In this document: in pieces, positions 17,954-26,361 of the stretch | Layout: the number at the start of each line of letters is the position of its first letter | Position numbering within the stretch: the stretch's first letter is position 1 | Assembly (NCBI RefSeq): GCF_003762905.1 | Contig: NZ_RJKS01000001.1 | Location: 930,001-994,000 of the forward strand | Source: Curtobacterium sp. ZW137 | GTDB lineage: Bacteria; Actinomycetota; Actinomycetes; Actinomycetales; Microbacteriaceae | DNA length: 64,000 nt | Direction: 5' to 3' | Translations under genes and position numbers: made by a program | Notes under the pieces: generated by a model | Databases searched by the model: none | What the model saw: only the letters and a program-made list of their open reading frames with translations | What the model was told of the DNA's origin: nothing

Positions 17954-18990
17954 GCAGCGACTGGTGGGGCATCTTCTGGCTGTTCGTCCTGCTCGCGGGC
18001 AACGCCTACTTCGTCGCGGCCGAGTTCGCCGTGATCTCCGCACGCCGCTCCCAGATCGAGCCCCGTGCCGAAGAGGGCTCCCGCGCCGCGCAGATGACCC
18101 TGTGGGCGATGGAGCACGCGACCCGGATGCTCGCGACCACCCAGCTCGGCATCACCGTGTGCTCGCTGCTCATCCTCAACGTCTCCGAGCCGGCGATCCA
18201 CCACCTGCTCGAGGTCCCGCTGCACCTGACCGGGTGGAGCGTCGAGGTGATCGGCATCGTGGCGTTCGTCTTCACGCTGCTGCTCGTCTCGTTCCTGCAC
18301 GTGGTCTTCGGCGAGATGGTGCCGAAGAACATCTCGTTCTCGATGCCCGACCGTGCGGCCCTGCTCCTCGTGCCGACGCTCTGGTACATCGGCCACGGCC
18401 TGCACTGGGTCGTCGTCGGCCTCAACGAGATCGCGAACGCCGTGCTCCGGCTGTTCAAGGTGGAGCCGAAGGACGAGGCGGTCAGCGCCTACACCGTCGA
18501 GGAGGTGCAGACCATCGTCGAGCAGTCCCGCCGCGAGGGCACGCTGTCCGACGACGGCGGCACGCTCCGGATGGCGTTCGAGTTCACCGAGAAGAAGGTC
18601 CGGGACATCGCAGTGCCGATGTCCGAGCTGGTCACGCTCCCCGAGGACGCCACCCCCGCTGACGTCGAACGCGCGGTCGCGCAGCGCGGGTTCTCCCGCT
18701 ACGTGCTGACCGGCGAGACCGGTGAGCCGACCGGCTACGTGCACGTCAAGGACGTCATCGACCTGCGCCCCGACGAGTTCGACGACCCGGTGCCCCCGAA
18801 GCGCATCCGCCAGCTCATCTCGCTCTACACCGAGATGGACCTCGAGGACGCGCTTGCCACGATGCGCGCCGCAGGCCGCCACGTGGCGCGGGCGTTCGAC
18901 GCGGACGGCCGGACGACGGGCGTCCTGTTCCTCGAGGACATCCTCGAGGAGCTCGTCGGCACCGTCGAGGACGCGACCAGACGCCGGTAG
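17950..18990 (+). CDS. CNNM/CorC-family membrane protein with CBS pair (2)
   Basis: A 346-residue paralogue of the preceding protein, overlapping it by ATGA. It has the CNNM motif YFVAAEFAVISARRSQIEPR and EMVPKNISFSMP, then a CBS-type region (VPMSELVTLPEDATPADVER, GFSRYVLTGETGEPTGYVHV, TTGVLFLEDILEELVGTV). It lacks the CorC C-terminal domain present in the first protein, ending shortly after the CBS pair. Two unequal CNNM subunits in tandem are common in actinobacteria and suggest a heteromeric ion transporter. Confidence 0.87.
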   Translation: MSSDWWGIFWLFVLLAGNAYFVAAEFAVISARRSQIEPRAEEGSRAAQMTLWAMEHATRMLATTQLGITVCSLLILNVSEPAIHHLLEVPLHLTGWSVEVIGIVAFVFTLLLVSFLHVVFGEMVPKNISFSMPDRAALLLVPTLWYIGHGLHWVVVGLNEIANAVLRLFKVEPKDEAVSAYTVEEVQTIVEQSRREGTLSDDGGTLRMAFEFTEKKVRDIAVPMSELVTLPEDATPADVERAVAQRGFSRYVLTGETGEPTGYVHVKDVIDLRPDEFDDPVPPKRIRQLISLYTEMDLEDALATMRAAGRHVARAFDADGRTTGVLFLEDILEELVGTVEDATRRR

Positions 18991-19004
18991 ACGCTCCGGA
19001 CAAG

Positions 19005-19048
19005 CGGACGGGAGGCTCGGTGCCAGCTGGCACCGGGCCTCCCGTCCG
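19005..19048. terminator. Bidirectional terminator-like cruciform (repeat family B)
   Basis: 22-base arms (CGGACGGGAGGCTCGGTGCC and onward) with one mismatch, centred on GCCAGCTGGC. It sits between the convergent CNNM and guaB1 genes. A near-identical copy lies at 36028-36071. Confidence 0.75.
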
Positions 19049-19071
19049 TCACGGGGTCGGGTGTGGTGCCC

Positions 19072-20511
19072 CTACCAGCTGACGGGGAGCGGCTTGCCCT
19101 CTTCGTACCCGGCGGCGGACTGGATGCCGACGAGCGCACGGTCGTGGAACTCCGCGAGGCTCGTCGCGCCCGCGTACGTGGCGGAGCTGCGGACGCCCGT
19201 CGTGATCATGTCGAGGAGGTCCTCCACGCTCGGCCGCTCCGGGTCGAGGTAGATCGTCGAGGAGGAGATGCCCTCGGCGAAGAGCGCCTTGCGTGCCCGC
19301 TCGTACGGGTCGAGGCGCTCGAAGCGTTCGCGCACGGCCTTGGCGGACGCCATGCCCCAGCTCTCCTTGTAGGCGGCGCCCTTCGCGTCGCGCCGGAGGA
19401 CACCGGGCGCTTCGAGCGTGCCGGCGAACCACGAGCCGATCATCACCGCGCTCGCGCCCGCGGCCAGGGCGAGTGCGACGTCACGGGGGTACCGCACGCC
19501 GCCGTCGGCCCAGACGTGCGCGCCGAGGGCCTTCGCCGCCGCGGCGGTCTCGAGCACGGCGGAGAACTGCGGACGCCCGACCGCGGTCATCATCCGGGTC
19601 GTGCACATGGCACCGGGGCCCACACCGACCTTGATGATCGACGCGCCCGCCTCGACGAGGTGGTGGACGGCGTCCGCGGTGACGACGTTGCCGGCGACCA
19701 GCGGGATCCCGAGGTCGAGGGCGGCGACGGTGCGGAGCGCGCGGAGCATCCCTTCCTGGTGGCCGTGGGCGGTGTCGAGCACGAGGACGTCGACGCCGGC
19801 AGCGGCGAGGGCCTGCGCCTTGGCCGCGACGTCGCCGTTGATGCCGATCGCGGCGCCGACACGGAGCCGACCGGAGGCGTCCACCGCCGGACGGTAGATG
19901 CTCGACCGGATCGCGCTGGTCGGGCTGGTGGTGCCGACGACGTGGCCGTGCCGGGTCACCGGCGCGAAGTCCGCGCCCGCCGCGGTGAGGACGTCGTAGA
20001 CGTGCCGCGGGGTGCCGGCGTCCTCGGCGTCGATGCCCGTGGAGGCGCCGTGCAGCAGGTCGCGGAGCGTGGCGTCGGGGCCGGCGGTGCCGAGCCGGGT
20101 GGCGGGGACGCACCCGAGGTAGTCGCCGTCACCGCCCCGGACCACGACCCCGCGGCCGGCGACGGGCAGGAGCTGCTCGAGGGTCTCCGCGACGGTGGTG
20201 TCCGGCCCCATCTCGACGGCGGTGTCGAAGTCGACGGGCTGGTCCTTGACCCAGCGGATCGCGGCGTCGAGGTCCTGCAGGTGCATGTCCTGCGGGAGCA
20301 CCCCGAGCCCGCCCCGTCGGGCGAGGGTGGCCGCGAGCCGGGGGCCCGTGACCGAGTTCATGTTCGCGCTGACGATCGGGATCGTGGCGCCCGAGCCGTC
20401 GTTCGCGGCGAGGTCCACGTCGAAGCGGCTCGTCACGGCGGATCGGCTCGGGACGAGGAACACGTCGGAGTACGTCAGGTCGTGCGTCGGCCGGGTCTCG
20501 TAGAACCTCAT
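19072..20511 (-). CDS. guaB1: GuaB1-family IMP dehydrogenase-related protein
   Basis: A 479-residue TIM-barrel protein of the IMPDH/GMP reductase superfamily. The catalytic loop GVGPGAMCTTRMMT places the active Cys near residue 303. A CBS-like insertion lies at about residues 95-205. Actinobacterial GuaB1 proteins have been shown to act as GMP reductases rather than true IMP dehydrogenases; this assignment follows the family, not anything unique here. The start MRFYETRPTHDLTYSDVFLV is canonical; TACGGT lies seven bases before ATG 20511, so the message is probably leaderless. Confidence 0.88.
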   Translation of the reverse strand: MRFYETRPTHDLTYSDVFLVPSRSAVTSRFDVDLAANDGSGATIPIVSANMNSVTGPRLAATLARRGGLGVLPQDMHLQDLDAAIRWVKDQPVDFDTAVEMGPDTTVAETLEQLLPVAGRGVVVRGGDGDYLGCVPATRLGTAGPDATLRDLLHGASTGIDAEDAGTPRHVYDVLTAAGADFAPVTRHGHVVGTTSPTSAIRSSIYRPAVDASGRLRVGAAIGINGDVAAKAQALAAAGVDVLVLDTAHGHQEGMLRALRTVAALDLGIPLVAGNVVTADAVHHLVEAGASIIKVGVGPGAMCTTRMMTAVGRPQFSAVLETAAAAKALGAHVWADGGVRYPRDVALALAAGASAVMIGSWFAGTLEAPGVLRRDAKGAAYKESWGMASAKAVRERFERLDPYERARKALFAEGISSSTIYLDPERPSVEDLLDMITTGVRSSATYAGATSLAEFHDRALVGIQSAAGYEEGKPLPVSW

Positions 20512-20518
20512 GCGGCCC

Positions 20519-20524
20519 ACCGTA
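20519..20524 (-). promoter_or_regulatory. -10 hexamer of guaB1 (leaderless)
   Basis: TACGGT on the minus strand, seven bases before ATG 20511. Confidence 0.55.
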
Positions 20525-20575
20525 CTGCTCGACGACATGCCTCGGGCTGACACCGAACGGACATGTGGAAACGGC

Positions 20576-20581
20576 TACGCT
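20576..20581 (+). promoter_or_regulatory. -10 hexamer of kgd
   Basis: TACGCT, placing the transcript start near 20589. An in-frame GTG sits exactly at 20589 and could be a leaderless start; the family N-terminus instead favours GTG 20655. Confidence 0.5.
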
Positions 20582-20654
20582 TGACGTCGTGCGGGGCAGG
20601 GTTGCGCCGCACGACACACACGAGCATCAATCGACGGAGAGTGGGCGATCGGCT

Positions 20655-23600
20655 GTGTCGAGCCATCTGACCGGAACTGACGAGACCGCGGGCGAATTCG
20701 GCGCGAACGAGTGGCTCGTGGACGAGCTCTACGAGCAGTTCATCGCCGACAAGGACTCGGTCGACAAGTCCTGGTGGCCGGTCCTCGAGAGCTACCACCA
20801 GAGTGCCGCCGGCAAGAGCGCTCCCGCGGACGCGGGCTCGGCGCCTGCCGCCTCGGCTCCCGCGCAGTCGGACGCCGCCCCCGCCGAGGGCAAGGGCGGC
20901 CAGATCCAGGCCCGGACGACGTCGAAGCAGCCGTCGCCGCAGCCGATCCCGGCCGAGGCCAACGACGAGGCCGACGACCACGAGGAGACCCACGAAGACG
21001 TGGCGACCCCGCTCCGCGGCATGGCGAAGACGCTGGCCTCGAACATGGACGCCTCGCTCACGGTCCCGACGGCGACCAGCGTCCGGACGATCCCGGCGAA
21101 GCTGATGATCGACAACCGGATCGTCGTCAACAACCACCTGCGCCGTGCCCGCGGCGGCAAGATCTCCTTCACGCACCTCATCGGCTGGGCGATGGTCCAG
21201 GCGCTCAAGGACTTCCCGAGCCAGAACGTCTTCTACGAGGAGCGCGACGGCAAGCCCTTCGTCGTGCAGCCCGCGCACGTCAACCTGGGCATCGCGATCG
21301 ACGTCCCGAAGAAGGACGGCACCCGCTCGCTCCTCGTCCCGAGCATCAAGCGCGCGGAGACCCTGACGTTCGGCCAGTTCCTCACCGCCTACGAAGACCT
21401 GGTCAAGCGAGCCCGCGACAACAAGCTCACCCCGACGGACTTCCAGGGCACCACGATCTCCCTGACGAACCCGGGCGGCATCGGCACCGTGCACTCGGTC
21501 CCCCGCCTCACCAAGGGCCAGGGCGCGATCATCGGCGCCGGCGCGCTCGAGTACCCCGCGCAGTTCCAGGGGTCCGCGCCGAAGACCCTCGTCGAGCTCG
21601 GCGTCGGCAAGACCATCACGCTGACGAGCACCTACGACCACCGCGTCATCCAGGGCGCCGGGTCGGGCGAGTACCTGAAGAAGGTGCACGAGCGGCTCAT
21701 CGGCGAACACGGCTTCTACGAGGGCATCTTCTCCGCCCTCCGGATCCCGTACAAGCCGATCCAGTGGGCGAACGACATCAACGTCGACCTGGCGCACCGC
21801 GTCGGCAAGACGGCCCGCGTGCAGGAGCTCATCAACAGCTTCCGGGTCCGCGGACACCTGATGGCCGACGTCGACCCGCTCGAGTACCGCCAGCGCACCC
21901 ACCCCGACCTCGAGATCGAGAGCCACGGGCTGACGTTCTGGGACCTCGACCGCGAGTTCGTCACCGGCGGCCTCGCCGGCACCACGACCGCGCCGCTCCG
22001 CGACATCCTCGGGGTCCTCCGGGACGCCTACTGCCGCACCGTCGGCATCGAGTACATGCACATCCAGGACCCGGAACAGCGCCGCTGGGTGCAGTCCCGC
22101 ATCGAGGTCCCGTACTCGAAGCCGTCGAAGGAAGAACAGCTCCGCGTCCTCGGCAAGCTCAACGAGGCCGAGGCGTTCGAGACCTTCCTGCAGACGAAGT
22201 ACGTCGGCCAGAAGCGCTTCTCGCTCGAGGGCGGCGAGTCCACGATCGCGTTCCTCGACACCCTCATCCAGCAGGCAGCGCTCGCCGGGCTCGAAGAGGT
22301 CGCGATCGGGATGGCGCACCGCGGTCGTCTCAACGTGCTGACGAACATCGCCGGCAAGACCTACGGCCAGATCTTCCGCGAGTTCGAGGGCACCACGCTC
22401 CCCGGCGCCGTGCAGGGCCAGGGCTCCGGCGACGTCAAGTACCACGTCGGTACCGAAGGCGTGTTCCGCGCCTCCGACGGCACGTCGATCCCGATCACGA
22501 TCGCCGCGAACCCGTCCCACCTCGAAGCGGTGGACGGCGTGCTCGAGGGCATCGTCCGCGCCAAGCAGGACCGGAAGCCCGCCGGCACCTTCGGTGTGCT
22601 CCCCGTGCTCGTGCACGGCGACGCGGCGATGGCCGGCCAGGGCGTCGTCGTCGAGACGCTGCAGATGTCCCAGCTCCGCGGGTACCGCACCGGCGGCACC
22701 GTGCACCTCGTCATCAACAACCAGGTCGGCTTCACCACCCCGCCGGACTCCGGGCGCACCTCGGTGTACTCGACCGACGTGGCGAAGACGATCCAGGCGC
22801 CGATCTTCCACGTGAACGGCGACGACCCCGAAGCCGTGGCACGTGTCGCGGACCTCGCGTTCGCGTACCGCGACGAGTTCCACCGCGACGTCGTCATCGA
22901 CCTGGTCTGCTACCGCCGACGCGGCCACAACGAGGGCGACGACCCCTCGATGACGCAGCCGCTGATGTACAACCTGATCGAGGCGAAGCGTTCCGTCCGC
23001 ACCCTGTTCACCGAGGCGCTCGTCGGCCGCGGCGACATCACGCAAGAGGAGTACGACGAAGCGCACCGCGACTTCCAGGACCGCCTCGAGCGCGCGTTCG
23101 CGGAGACGCACGAAGCGCAGACGGGCACCATCCCGGTCATCACCGTCGACGACGACGGCGCCGTGCAGGGGCTCGAACGCCCGACCTCGCAGCGCGACGA
23201 CTCGGAGAACGACGTCCACGAGACCGCGATCTCGCAGGAACTCGTCGAGCTCATCGGCGACGCGCACGGCAACCCGCCCGCCGGGTTCCAGGTGCACCCG
23301 AAGCTGCAGGCCCTGCTGACCAAGCGCACCGACATGACCCGCAAGGGCGGCGTCGACTGGGCGATGGCCGAGCTCATGGCGATCGGCTCGATCCTCACCG
23401 AGGGCAAGCCGGTCCGGCTCGCCGGGCAGGACGCCCGCCGCGGCACGTTCGTCCAGCGCCAGGCGGTCTTCCACGACCGCGTGAACGGCCAGGAGTGGCT
23501 GCCGCTGTCGAACCTGACCGAGGACCAGGCCCGCTTCTACATCTACGACACGCTGCTCAGCGAGTACGCGGCGATGGCGTTCGAGTACGGCTACTCGGTC

Positions 23601-24371
23601 GAACGGCCCGAGGCGCTCGTGCTCTGGGAAGCGCAGTTCGGCGACTTCGCCAACGGCGCGCAGACGGTCATCGACGAGTTCATCTCCTCCGCAGAGCAGA
23701 AGTGGGGACAGCGCTCCGGCCTCGTCCTGCTCCTGCCGCACGGCTACGAGGGCCAGGGGCCGGACCACTCGTCCGCACGCATCGAGCGCTACCTGCAGCT
23801 CTGTGCCGAGGACAACATGGTCGTGGCACGCCCGTCGACGCCGGCGTCGTACTTCCACCTGCTCCGCCGCCAGGCCTGGGAGCGCCCGCAGAAGCCGCTC
23901 ATCGTGTTCAGCCCGAAGGCGATGCTGCGACTCCGTCAGGCGACGAGCGCGGTGGAGGACTTCACGAGCGGGACCTTCGAAGAGGTCCTCGACGACGCGC
24001 ACATCACCGACAAGGGTGCCGTGCGCCGCGTGGTCCTGCACTCCGGCAAGGTGCACCACGACCTCCGCGCCGAGCTCGACAAGCGCGGGACGACCGACGT
24101 CGCCCTCGTGCGGCTCGAGCAGCTCGCCCCGCTCCCCCTCGAGCGCATCCTCGAGGTCCTCGGCAGCTACCCGAACGCCGACGTCGTGTGGGCGCAGGAA
24201 GAGCCGGAGAACCAGGGCGCCTGGCCGTTCGTGTGCATGAACCTCTCGCCGCACCTCGACGGACGCCCGCTCTCGGTCGCGTCGCGCGCGGCCAGTGCGG
24301 CACCCGCGACGGGTTCCTCGAAGCGCAGCGCCCACGAGGCGACCGAGGTGATCACGAAGGCCCTCGGGTAG
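20655..24371 (+). CDS. kgd: Multifunctional 2-oxoglutarate decarboxylase/dehydrogenase Kgd
   Basis: About 1238 residues, the actinobacterial fusion of an E2-type succinyltransferase domain with the E1o thiamine-diphosphate enzyme, central to the TCA cycle. After the N-terminal helix GANEWLVDELYEQF and an Ala/Pro linker comes the acyltransferase domain, with catalytic TYDHRVIQGAGSGEYL (His near 329). The E1 domain follows, with GMAHRGRLNVLTNIAGK, GDAAMAGQGVVVETLQ and NNQVGFTT. There is no lipoyl domain, as usual for this fusion. The start is uncertain: GTG 20655 gives the family N-terminus, while GTG 20589 fits a leaderless promoter and would add 22 residues. Confidence 0.95.
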   Translation: MSSHLTGTDETAGEFGANEWLVDELYEQFIADKDSVDKSWWPVLESYHQSAAGKSAPADAGSAPAASAPAQSDAAPAEGKGGQIQARTTSKQPSPQPIPAEANDEADDHEETHEDVATPLRGMAKTLASNMDASLTVPTATSVRTIPAKLMIDNRIVVNNHLRRARGGKISFTHLIGWAMVQALKDFPSQNVFYEERDGKPFVVQPAHVNLGIAIDVPKKDGTRSLLVPSIKRAETLTFGQFLTAYEDLVKRARDNKLTPTDFQGTTISLTNPGGIGTVHSVPRLTKGQGAIIGAGALEYPAQFQGSAPKTLVELGVGKTITLTSTYDHRVIQGAGSGEYLKKVHERLIGEHGFYEGIFSALRIPYKPIQWANDINVDLAHRVGKTARVQELINSFRVRGHLMADVDPLEYRQRTHPDLEIESHGLTFWDLDREFVTGGLAGTTTAPLRDILGVLRDAYCRTVGIEYMHIQDPEQRRWVQSRIEVPYSKPSKEEQLRVLGKLNEAEAFETFLQTKYVGQKRFSLEGGESTIAFLDTLIQQAALAGLEEVAIGMAHRGRLNVLTNIAGKTYGQIFREFEGTTLPGAVQGQGSGDVKYHVGTEGVFRASDGTSIPITIAANPSHLEAVDGVLEGIVRAKQDRKPAGTFGVLPVLVHGDAAMAGQGVVVETLQMSQLRGYRTGGTVHLVINNQVGFTTPPDSGRTSVYSTDVAKTIQAPIFHVNGDDPEAVARVADLAFAYRDEFHRDVVIDLVCYRRRGHNEGDDPSMTQPLMYNLIEAKRSVRTLFTEALVGRGDITQEEYDEAHRDFQDRLERAFAETHEAQTGTIPVITVDDDGAVQGLERPTSQRDDSENDVHETAISQELVELIGDAHGNPPAGFQVHPKLQALLTKRTDMTRKGGVDWAMAELMAIGSILTEGKPVRLAGQDARRGTFVQRQAVFHDRVNGQEWLPLSNLTEDQARFYIYDTLLSEYAAMAFEYGYSVERPEALVLWEAQFGDFANGAQTVIDEFISSAEQKWGQRSGLVLLLPHGYEGQGPDHSSARIERYLQLCAEDNMVVARPSTPASYFHLLRRQAWERPQKPLIVFSPKAMLRLRQATSAVEDFTSGTFEEVLDDAHITDKGAVRRVVLHSGKVHHDLRAELDKRGTTDVALVRLEQLAPLPLERILEVLGSYPNADVVWAQEEPENQGAWPFVCMNLSPHLDGRPLSVASRAASAAPATGSSKRSAHEATEVITKALG

Positions 24372-24412
24372 CCCCTCGGCTCGCCGGACACCGGCTTCGC
24401 GCCCTCGCGCAG

Positions 24413-24444
24413 ACAACGCGCCCCGTCACAGCGGGGCGCGTTGT
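24413..24444 (+). terminator. Terminator-like hairpin after kgd
   Basis: 12-bp perfect arms (ACAACGCGCCCC and its complement) around an 8-base loop, 42 bases after the kgd stop. No U-tract, as is common at this GC content. Confidence 0.7.
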
Positions 24445-24545
24445 GCGTCCGGGGGCGCGTCGTCCGCTCGGATCCGCCGGGAGGCTCGTCACGCCTCCGC
24501 CACGCACGTCGCGCGTTCCTTCCCATCTCGGGTGCACTGGGAAGG

Positions 24546-24594
24546 CGATTCGCGCGTAGCGGGTCGGAAGTTCTCACCTCCTACGCGCGATTCG
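24546..24594. repeat. Inverted repeat between kgd and the GNAT gene
   Basis: CGATTCGCGCGTAG (24546-24559) pairs with CTACGCGCGATTCG (24581-24594) with one mismatch. It may act as the terminator of the minus-strand GNAT gene. Confidence 0.5.
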
Positions 24595-24645
24595 ACTCAC
24601 CACGCACGGAACGACCCGCGCGGGTGCGGCGCGCGCAGCGCGCCG

Positions 24646-25086
24646 CTACACGATGCGCGTGTAGCGCACCCCCGCGTCGTGGTAGCCGCGCTTCTGGTAG
24701 AAGCGGTGCGCGCTGTCGGTCGCGGCCGCACTGACGGCGGACAGCTGCCGGGCGCCCTGCGAAACGGCCCACGTCTCGAACGTGCTGATGAGCGCGGAAC
24801 CGGTGCCGAGCCTCCTGGCCGTGGGGTCGACCACCAGCAGGAGCAGCTGCGCCGTCGGCTCGTCGGACGCGTACGCCCACGTGACCTGCGCTCCCGCGAC
24901 GGCCACCGCGCGGCCGTCGTCGTCGCGCACCAACCACGTGCGGTGGCCCGCCTCGGCGGTCAGGCGTTCGAGCCGGGCGCGCATCGCGGACTCGTCCGCG
25001 GTGTGCCCGAGGGTCCGGACGAGGGCGGCGACGTCGGCGACGTCCGGGTCGGACCAGCTGGTGATCGACTCGACGGAGAAGGTCAT
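24646..25086 (-). CDS. GNAT-family N-acetyltransferase
   Basis: A 146-residue GNAT-fold protein. The acetyl-CoA-binding motif A is LLLLVVDPTARRLGTGSALI, with the R/Q-x-x-G-x-G/A pattern as RRLGTG. The C-terminal motif B region is DSAHRFYQKRGYHDAG. GNATs acetylate small amines, antibiotics or protein N-termini; the substrate cannot be told. ATG 25086 is chosen because TAGGGT lies seven bases upstream (leaderless). Confidence 0.85.
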   Translation of the reverse strand: MTFSVESITSWSDPDVADVAALVRTLGHTADESAMRARLERLTAEAGHRTWLVRDDDGRAVAVAGAQVTWAYASDEPTAQLLLLVVDPTARRLGTGSALISTFETWAVSQGARQLSAVSAAATDSAHRFYQKRGYHDAGVRYTRIV

Positions 25087-25093
25087 GCTGGCG

Positions 25094-25099
25094 ACCCTA
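25094..25099 (-). promoter_or_regulatory. -10 hexamer of the GNAT gene (leaderless)
   Basis: TAGGGT on the minus strand, seven bases before ATG 25086. Confidence 0.5.
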
Positions 25100-25156
25100 C
25101 CGACGCCACACACCGTGTGACGCCGGGAGCACACCGCACGACGCGTCGCACGGGTG

Positions 25157-25399
25157 TCAGTGCGTCGCCTGCTCCACGCGGATGCGCGCCAGGATCTCGG
25201 TCCGGAGCTGGTCCGGAGCGGTCTCCTTGCACGCGCGCTTCACGGTCTCCATGAGGACGACGTTCACGCGGTGCTCGGTGGTGCAGTCCTCGCAGTCGTC
25301 CATGTGCTCGCGGATGTCCGCCGCGTCTTCGCGGCGGAGTTCGTCGTGCAGGAACTCCTCGAGCTCCGCCTTGGCCTTGGAGCAGTCGCAGCCGCTCAT
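25157..25399 (-). CDS. rsrA: Mycothiol-system anti-sigma factor RsrA
   Basis: An 80-residue zinc-binding anti-sigma (ZAS) protein. The signature H-x3-C-x2-C is present as HMDDCEDC (His32, Cys36, Cys39), with N-terminal cysteines at 4 and 6. In the family, zinc-bound reduced RsrA holds SigR; thiol oxidation forms a disulfide, ejects zinc and frees SigR. It is co-translated with sigR through an ATGA overlap (25396-25399). Confidence 0.92.
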   Translation of the reverse strand: MSGCDCSKAKAELEEFLHDELRREDAADIREHMDDCEDCTTEHRVNVVLMETVKRACKETAPDQLRTEILARIRVEQATH

Positions 25400-26208
25400 C
25401 GTTCACCCTTTCGATCCGTGCGGCCCTGAGCCGCGGTGCGGCCCGGGTTCGCGGTGCGACCAGTGGTCGCGGTGTTCCGGCCTCGTCCGCGCATCGTCGC
25501 CGTCGACGCTGCGTCCGGGACGATGCCGGTCTCTCGGGCGTGGTCCGCCAGGAGCCCCCGGAGGAGCCGGCGACCACGGTGGAGACGGCTCATGACCGTC
25601 CCGACGGGGGTCTTCATGATGTCGGCGATCTCCTGGTAGGAGAAGCCCTCGACATCGGCGAAGTAGACCGCCATCCGGAAGTCCTCCGGGATGGCCTGCA
25701 GCGCGTCCTTCACGGCGGAGGACGGCAGGTGGTCGATCGCGTCCGCTTCGGCCGATCGTGCGGAGATCGACTGCGTGACGCTCTCCGCGCCGCCGAGCTG
25801 CCAGTCCTCGAGCTCGTCGATGGTGCCCTGGTACGGGTTCCGCTGGTTCTTGCGGTACGTGTTGATGAACGTGTTCGTGAGGATCCGGTACAGCCACGCC
25901 TTGAGGTTCGTGCCCTGGCGGAACTGGCGGAACGCGGCGAAGGCCTTGACGAAGGTCTCCTGCACGAGGTCCGAGGCATCGGCGGGGTTCCGCGTCATGC
26001 GCATCGCGGCGCCGTAGAGCTGGTCCATGAACGGCAGCGCCTGGTCTTCGAACAGGCTCCGCAGTTCCGTCGCGGACACGGTCTTCGCGTCGACCACGTC
26101 AGCGTCCGACGCTTCGAGCGCCGCCGCTTCCTCGGAGACGGCGTCGAGCTGCTCCTCGGTCTCCTCGACCAGGTCGTGCGGTGTGGCCTGCGGCTCGTCG
26201 GTGGTCAT
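25396..26208 (-). CDS. sigR: ECF sigma factor SigR (disulfide-stress)
   Basis: A 270-residue group 4 sigma factor. Region 2 reads [20 protein letters not shown] and [17 protein letters not shown]; region 4 reads [19 protein letters not shown] and [16 protein letters not shown]. It has an acidic N-terminal extension of about 55 residues and an unusual Arg/Thr/Gly-rich tail of about 40 residues. SigR directs mycothiol and thioredoxin stress genes in actinobacteria, which is family knowledge. TAGACT lies eight bases before ATG 26208 (leaderless). I could not identify a convincing SigR-type (GGAAT/GTT) autoregulatory promoter. Confidence 0.92.
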   Translation of the reverse strand: MTTDEPQATPHDLVEETEEQLDAVSEEAAALEASDADVVDAKTVSATELRSLFEDQALPFMDQLYGAAMRMTRNPADASDLVQETFVKAFAAFRQFRQGTNLKAWLYRILTNTFINTYRKNQRNPYQGTIDELEDWQLGGAESVTQSISARSAEADAIDHLPSSAVKDALQAIPEDFRMAVYFADVEGFSYQEIADIMKTPVGTVMSRLHRGRRLLRGLLADHARETGIVPDAASTATMRGRGRNTATTGRTANPGRTAAQGRTDRKGER

Positions 26209-26216
26209 CGCGGGCC

Positions 26217-26222
26217 AGTCTA
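26217..26222 (-). promoter_or_regulatory. -10 hexamer of sigR
   Basis: TAGACT on the minus strand, eight bases before ATG 26208. Confidence 0.5.
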
Positions 26223-26346
26223 GGCGGACGCCGCCGAGAGCGACGGCGTGTCCGACGCCCGGTCCAGCGAGCGTGGTCACCGCGGCGGGCAGGTCTGTCC
26301 GCGTGGGTGCGAGTGCTGTCGCCAAGGGTCCTCCCGATCGTTTCAG

Positions 26347-26352
26347 TAGTCT
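26347..26352 (+). promoter_or_regulatory. -10 hexamer of aroA
   Basis: TAGTCT, nine bases before ATG 26362, so the leader is zero to a few bases. Divergent from the sigR promoter. Confidence 0.5.
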
Positions 26353-26361
26353 TGTGAACCG

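Noticed and set aside
20508-24416. 1302-codon minus-strand open frame opposite kgd
   Set aside because: Antisense shadow of kgd; composition is Val/Arg/Asp-rich with no recognisable motif.
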